DNA of 64,000 nt from Lentzea sp. NBRC 105346. Its GTDB lineage: Bacteria; Actinomycetota; Actinomycetes; Mycobacteriales; Pseudonocardiaceae. The stretch is from NCBI RefSeq assembly GCF_030269605.1, contig NZ_BSTQ01000001.1, forward strand, positions 558,001 to 622,000. Direction: 5' to 3'. The stretch's first letter is position 1; each line of letters opens with the position of its first letter. Positions 60,325 through 64,000 of this stretch are shown in pieces. Below the pieces are notes generated by a model, which was not told the origin of the DNA, ran no database searches, and was given only the letters and a program-made list of their open reading frames with translations. The translations under genes and the position numbers were made by a program.

Positions 60325-60438
60325 TTCCGCGCCGTTCCCCCAGGTCGCCTCAAACAGACCCCTGTCTTCGACCCCATCGAGTGGCGGACTATCAGGACCA
60401 CAAGTCAACCAGGTCACCCCGACAAAGGACGGCCCACA

Positions 60439-60858
60439 GTGAACCTCGACCCGATCGGACACGTCGAGTCCCCGCTGACCGACCCGTCCACGGCCCCGAA
60501 ACAGGGATTCGAAAGCAACACCGAGGCGTGGCTCAACTTCGTGCCCGAAGTGGCGACCGGACTGCGCGACCTGAAGGCAGGCGACGAGGTGTTCGTACTG
60601 ACGTGGCTGCACCAGGCACGCCGCGACGTCCTGGTCGTGCACCCAAGAGACGATCCCCGCAACCCGGAGACCGGAGTGTTCAGCACCCGGTCCGCCGACC
60701 GCCCCAACCCCATCGGCCTGCACCGGGTCACCATCACCGACGTCGCCAACCTGCGGGTACGAGTCCGCGGCCTGGAGGCCATCAACGGCACCCCGATACT
60801 CGACGTGAAGCCAGTGCTGTCGCGTTTGTTCAATCAGAGCAGTAAAGAAGACGCATAG
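60439..60858 (+). CDS. trmO: tRNA t6A37 N6-methyltransferase TrmO (TsaA-like)
   Basis: A 139-aa protein of the TsaA/TrmO beta-barrel family. LDPIGHVESPLTD at the start, FVLTWLHQARRDVLVVHPRDD, GVFSTRSADRPNPIGLHRV and LEAINGTPILDVKPVL are the family signatures, including the SAM-binding RSPxRPNPIG-like motif. It methylates t6A at position 37 of tRNAs for ACY codons. The start is GTG 60439. Confidence 0.9.
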   Translation: MNLDPIGHVESPLTDPSTAPKQGFESNTEAWLNFVPEVATGLRDLKAGDEVFVLTWLHQARRDVLVVHPRDDPRNPETGVFSTRSADRPNPIGLHRVTITDVANLRVRVRGLEAINGTPILDVKPVLSRLFNQSSKEDA

Positions 60859-60868
60859 CGTCGAGAAC

Positions 60869-61420
60869 ATGAAGATCAGCGAACTGCTCGACGCCGCCCG
60901 CAAGCGGGCCGAACCGGTCCTCCAAGGCGTCACCGACGACCAGCTCGACCAACCGACGCCGTGCGCCGAGTACACGGTCCGCGACCTGCTCAACCACCTG
61001 CTGCACGTGGTGGTCCAGTTCCAGGAATTGGCTGCCAAACGCGACGCGGACTTCAGCACCACCCCGGACCGCGTCGAAGAAGACTGGCGCGCGGAGTTCA
61101 CGAAACAACTGGAAAACCTCGTCAGAGCGTGGGACGCGCCCGGAGCCGAGGAGGGCACGTCCGGCCAGATGAGCCTGCCCGCCCGCACGGTCGGCCAGAT
61201 GGCGCTGCTGGACCTGACCGTGCACGCGTGGGACATCGCCCGCGCCACCGGCCAGGACTTCACCCCGGACCCGGCCGCGGTCGACGAGCTGTTCGGGTTC
61301 GTCGACCAGATGGGGCCGACCGCCCGCGAGATGAACGTCTTCGGGCCCGCCACCGAAACGACGGCCGGCGCGTCGGAATTCGAACGGCTGCTGGCGGCTA
61401 CCGGACGCATCCCCGTGTAA
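60869..61420 (+). CDS. DinB-like TIGR03086 family protein
   Basis: A 183-aa four-helix-bundle protein of the mycothiol maleylpyruvate isomerase-N/DinB superfamily. Features include TPCAEYTVRDLLNHLLHVV, the metal-binding histidine region LLDLTVHAWDIARATG, and the C-terminal FGPATETTAGASEFERLLAATGR. Members bind a divalent metal and may use mycothiol. It starts 10 bases after trmO. Confidence 0.85.
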   Translation: MKISELLDAARKRAEPVLQGVTDDQLDQPTPCAEYTVRDLLNHLLHVVVQFQELAAKRDADFSTTPDRVEEDWRAEFTKQLENLVRAWDAPGAEEGTSGQMSLPARTVGQMALLDLTVHAWDIARATGQDFTPDPAAVDELFGFVDQMGPTAREMNVFGPATETTAGASEFERLLAATGRIPV

Positions 61421-61430
61421 AGCTGTGGGC

Positions 61431-62114
61431 GTGCAGACCATCGGAATGCTCGGCGGGATGAGCTGGGAGAGCAGCGCGGAGTACTACCGCCTGGCCAACG
61501 AGCTCGTCCGCGGGCGGCTGGGTGGCCTGCACTCCGCGCGGCTGATCATGCACTCGGTGGACTTCGCCGAGATCGAACAGATGCAGGCCGACGCCCGCTG
61601 GGACGACGCAGGCCGCCTCCTCGCGCAGGCCGCGCGCGGGGTCGAGCTGGCGGGCGCGGACCTGCTGTTGTTGTGCACGAACACGATGCACAAGGTCGCG
61701 GACGCGGTGCAGGCCGCGGTCGACATTCCGTTGATCCACCTCGGGGACACGACCGCGGACGCGGTGAACCGCGATGGGCTGACCAGGGTCGGCCTGCTCG
61801 GCACGGCGTTCACGATGGAGCAGGACTTCTACCGCGACCGGCTCGAACAGCACGGGCTCACCGTCCTCGTGCCGGACCGGCGGGACCGCGCCGAGGTGCA
61901 CCGGGTCATCTACGAGGAACTCTGCCTCGGCATCGTCAAGGACAGCTCTCGCGCCGTCTACCAGGAGGTGATCGCCCGGTTCGACGGCGCCGAGGGGATC
62001 ATCCTGGGCTGCACGGAGATCGAGCTGCTCATCGGCCCGGACGACTGCCCGCTGCCGGTGTTCCCCACGACCCGCCTGCACGTCGAAGCCGCGGTCGACC
62101 ACGCACTCGGGTAA
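61431..62114 (+). CDS. Aspartate/glutamate racemase family protein
   Basis: A 227-aa PLP-independent racemase. GTG 61431 gives the canonical N-terminus (QTIGMLGGMSWESSAEYY); a GTG two codons upstream is possible. The two catalytic cysteines are in LLLCTNTMHK and GIILGCTEIELL. It probably converts L- and D-aspartate or a related amino acid for the wall or secondary metabolism. It starts 10 bases after the DinB-like gene and may belong to the same operon. Confidence 0.9.
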   Translation: MQTIGMLGGMSWESSAEYYRLANELVRGRLGGLHSARLIMHSVDFAEIEQMQADARWDDAGRLLAQAARGVELAGADLLLLCTNTMHKVADAVQAAVDIPLIHLGDTTADAVNRDGLTRVGLLGTAFTMEQDFYRDRLEQHGLTVLVPDRRDRAEVHRVIYEELCLGIVKDSSRAVYQEVIARFDGAEGIILGCTEIELLIGPDDCPLPVFPTTRLHVEAAVDHALG

Positions 62115-62201
62115 CCCTGGCAACTTTTCACACATTGCAACGTTTCGCGCACCCGGAACTGTGTTCAAGGGGAGGAAGCGAAACCGAACTGGGGAGTTCG
62201 T

Positions 62202-64000
62202 GTGAAAAGACTTTCCTGGCTGGCCGCCATCGTCACGGCGGCCGCCACCCTGTCAGTACCAGCGCAGGCCGCACCGGCTCCGCCAGGTGCCGGCGTGACG
62301 CTGCTGACCGGCGACCACGTCACCATCGAGGGCGACCGCGCCCGTGTCCGGCCCGCGCGAGGACGCGAGCACATCGCGTTCCGGCAGTACCAGGACGAAC
62401 ACGGCGACCTGCACGTCGTACCGGCCGACGTGCAGCAGCGGATCTCGACCGGCCGGCTCGACCCGCGCCTGTTCGACATCACCGAACTGGTGCGCTCCGG
62501 CTACGACGACGCGTCCAGCCCGGTCACACCGTTGATCGTCCAGGGCGGCATCAACGCGCAGGGCGCCACTCTGGCCAGCATCGGCGCCGTGGCGGTGGCG
62601 GCACCGAAGGGCCAGCCGTTCCTGCAGACGATGAGCGACCAGAAGGTGTGGCTGGACGGCAAGGTCAGCGCCTCGCTCGACAAGAGCGTCCCGCAGATCG
62701 GGGCACCACAGGCGTGGCAGGCCGGGTTCACCGGCAAGAACGCGACCGTGGCCGTGCTCGACACCGGCGTCGACGCCACGCACCCCGACCTCGCGGACGC
62801 GGTGAGCGAGTCGAAGGACTTCACCGAGAGCCCGTCCGGCACCGACGACCGCGTCGGGCACGGCACGCACGTGGCGTCCACGATCACCGGTGAGGGCACC
62901 TACCGCGGTGTCGCGCCGGATGCGAAGCTCGCGATCGGCAAGGTGCTCAACGACTTCGGCGGCGGCCGCGAGTCGTGGATCATCGCGGGCATGGAGTGGG
63001 CGGCGGCTCGCGCCGACGTCGTCAACATGAGCCTCGGCAGCCCGTGGCCCAGCGAGGGCGACGATCCGATGTCGCTGGCGCTCAACAAGCTCACCGAGCA
63101 GACCGGCGCGCTGTTCGTCGTGGCCGCGGGCAACTCCGGCCCGTCCGACGAGTCGATCGGCAGCCCGGCGGCCGCCGACGAGGCGCTCACCGTCGGCGCG
63201 GTGGACCGGCAGGACAACCTCGCCGACTTCTCCTCCCGCGGCCCGCGGTGGAACAACGGCGCGATCAAGCCCGACATCACCGCGCCGGGAGTCGGCATCG
63301 TCGCCGCGCGCGCGAAGAACGGGCAGTTCGGCAAGCCCGGCGACACGCACGTCGCCCTGTCCGGTACGTCCATGGCCACGCCACACGTCGCGGGCGCCGC
63401 GGCGATCCTCGCCGGGCAGCACCCGGACTGGACCGCGCCCCAGCTCAAGGCGGCGCTGATGAGCACCGCCAAGCCGAACGCCGAGCTGACCGTCTACCAG
63501 CAGGGCGCCGGTCGCGTGGACGTCGCGAAAGCCGTGACCACCACGGTCACCGCGTCGGAGGCGTCGCTGAACCTCGGCACCGCGTTGTGGCCGCACAACG
63601 ACGACAAACCCATGGTCAGGACCGTCACCTACCGCAACTCCGGCACCGCGCCGGTGACCCTGGACCTGTCGATCGCGATGAAGCCCGCCCCGCTGGCAAC
63701 CGTGTCACCGGCGAAGCTGGTCGTCCCCGCGGGCGGCACCGCCGACGCCACCGTCACCGTGAACACCGCGGTCGACGCACCGGACGCCCTCTACGGCGGC
63801 GTGCTGGACGCATCCGGCCTGCGGATCCCGATCGGGTTCACCAAGGAGGTCGAGAGCTACGACGTCGCGATGTCCTTTGTGGACCACGCGGGCGCGCCGA
63901 CCGGCAACTACTTCTACCGGTTCGTCTCGCACGACCGGCCCAAGGCGTTCCTGCGCTACGACGCGTCCGGCACGCTCGTGCAGCGCCTGCCCAAGGGCAA
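62202..64000 (+). CDS. Secreted S8 subtilisin-like serine protease (runs off window)
   Basis: About 599 codons are seen and the frame is open at the window end. GTG 62202 (GGGGAG upstream) starts a Sec signal peptide (KRLSWLAAIVTAAATLSVPAQA). A propeptide region spans ~30-180. The catalytic domain has the triad D in VAVLDTGVDATHPD, H in GHGTHVAST and S in LSGTSMATPHVAG, with oxyanion-hole N in VVAAGNSGPS. After residue ~440 come beta-rich Ig/Fn3-like segments (VRTVTYRNSGTAPVTL). It is an extracellular protease; the C-terminus is outside the window. Confidence 0.9.
   Translation, partial: MKRLSWLAAIVTAAATLSVPAQAAPAPPGAGVTLLTGDHVTIEGDRARVRPARGREHIAFRQYQDEHGDLHVVPADVQQRISTGRLDPRLFDITELVRSGYDDASSPVTPLIVQGGINAQGATLASIGAVAVAAPKGQPFLQTMSDQKVWLDGKVSASLDKSVPQIGAPQAWQAGFTGKNATVAVLDTGVDATHPDLADAVSESKDFTESPSGTDDRVGHGTHVASTITGEGTYRGVAPDAKLAIGKVLNDFGGGRESWIIAGMEWAAARADVVNMSLGSPWPSEGDDPMSLALNKLTEQTGALFVVAAGNSGPSDESIGSPAAADEALTVGAVDRQDNLADFSSRGPRWNNGAIKPDITAPGVGIVAARAKNGQFGKPGDTHVALSGTSMATPHVAGAAAILAGQHPDWTAPQLKAALMSTAKPNAELTVYQQGAGRVDVAKAVTTTVTASEASLNLGTALWPHNDDKPMVRTVTYRNSGTAPVTLDLSIAMKPAPLATVSPAKLVVPAGGTADATVTVNTAVDAPDALYGGVLDASGLRIPIGFTKEVESYDVAMSFVDHAGAPTGNYFYRFVSHDRPKAFLRYDASGTLVQRLPKG

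Overview
The window is high-GC DNA with dense coding, many GTG and TTG starts, frequent 4-base ATGA/GTGA overlaps, twin-arginine and lipoprotein signals, F420-dependent luciferase-like enzymes, XRE/DUF397 pairs, SARP/AfsR and ECF regulators, and a GlnX-GlnH-PknG operon. This points to a chromosomal segment of a filamentous actinomycete, most likely of the order Pseudonocardiales (Lentzea/Saccharothrix/Amycolatopsis-like). The taxon is inferred from gene content only.

Layout. (1) 1-1300: the end of an integrated element: a truncated tyrosine integrase translationally coupled to an AbrB-like protein, next to a tRNA-Leu(GAG) whose 3' end faces the element. (2) 1.5-6.3 kb: housekeeping enzymes (M20 peptidase, SDR, GTP cyclohydrolase I with a divergent cysteine-containing HTH regulator, alpha/beta hydrolase). 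(3) 6.3-10.9 kb: a 1194-aa HTH-STAND NTPase-WD40 protein, then a lipoprotein-DUF5703 pair; a shared 31-bp motif lies upstream of two genes here. (4) 11-14.7 kb: aldo/keto reductase and the LLM oxidoreductase-UppP-phosphomutase block. (5) 15-24.3 kb: M4 protease, an orphan tyrosine recombinase with DUF4180, a polysaccharide cluster (GtrA-GT2 fusion, membrane glycosyltransferase, GH6 lipoprotein), an adenosine-deaminase-like enzyme and a small protein behind a PafBC-type promoter. (6) 24.4-34.8 kb: HrpA helicase and accessory genes: an EACC1-caspase effector pair, a Tat-exported GH9 cellulase, an XRE/DUF397 pair, and a DddA-like deaminase toxin broken by a frameshift next to an intact Imm1 immunity gene. 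(7) 34.8-40.1 kb: GlnX-GlnH-PknG-PP2C signalling operon. (8) 40.2-46.6 kb: TetR with operator, SNF2 helicase-SWIM-acetyltransferase operon, WYL regulator, small zinc-finger proteins. (9) 46.7-54.8 kb: intergenic 68-bp repeats, an ECF sigma/membrane protein/HEPN-motif operon, MFS exporter, SARP regulator, GNAT. (10) 55-64 kb: a second TetR unit, an ECF42/DGPF module, an AraC-type regulator behind a second PafBC-type promoter, TrmO, DinB-like protein, aspartate racemase, and a subtilisin cut by the window end.

The most unusual signals are three long near-perfect palindromes inside or at the start of genes (41866-41918, 51713-51760, 58004-58057), two DNA-damage-type (PafBC) promoters, two paralogous TetR regulators sharing a CCGTA-N5-TACGG operator, and several conflict or self-recognition modules (EACC1-caspase, STAND-WD40, frameshifted DddA-like toxin with Imm1, and a HEPN-motif protein encoded behind a sigma factor). 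Domain names come from motif recognition by eye; no database search was run.
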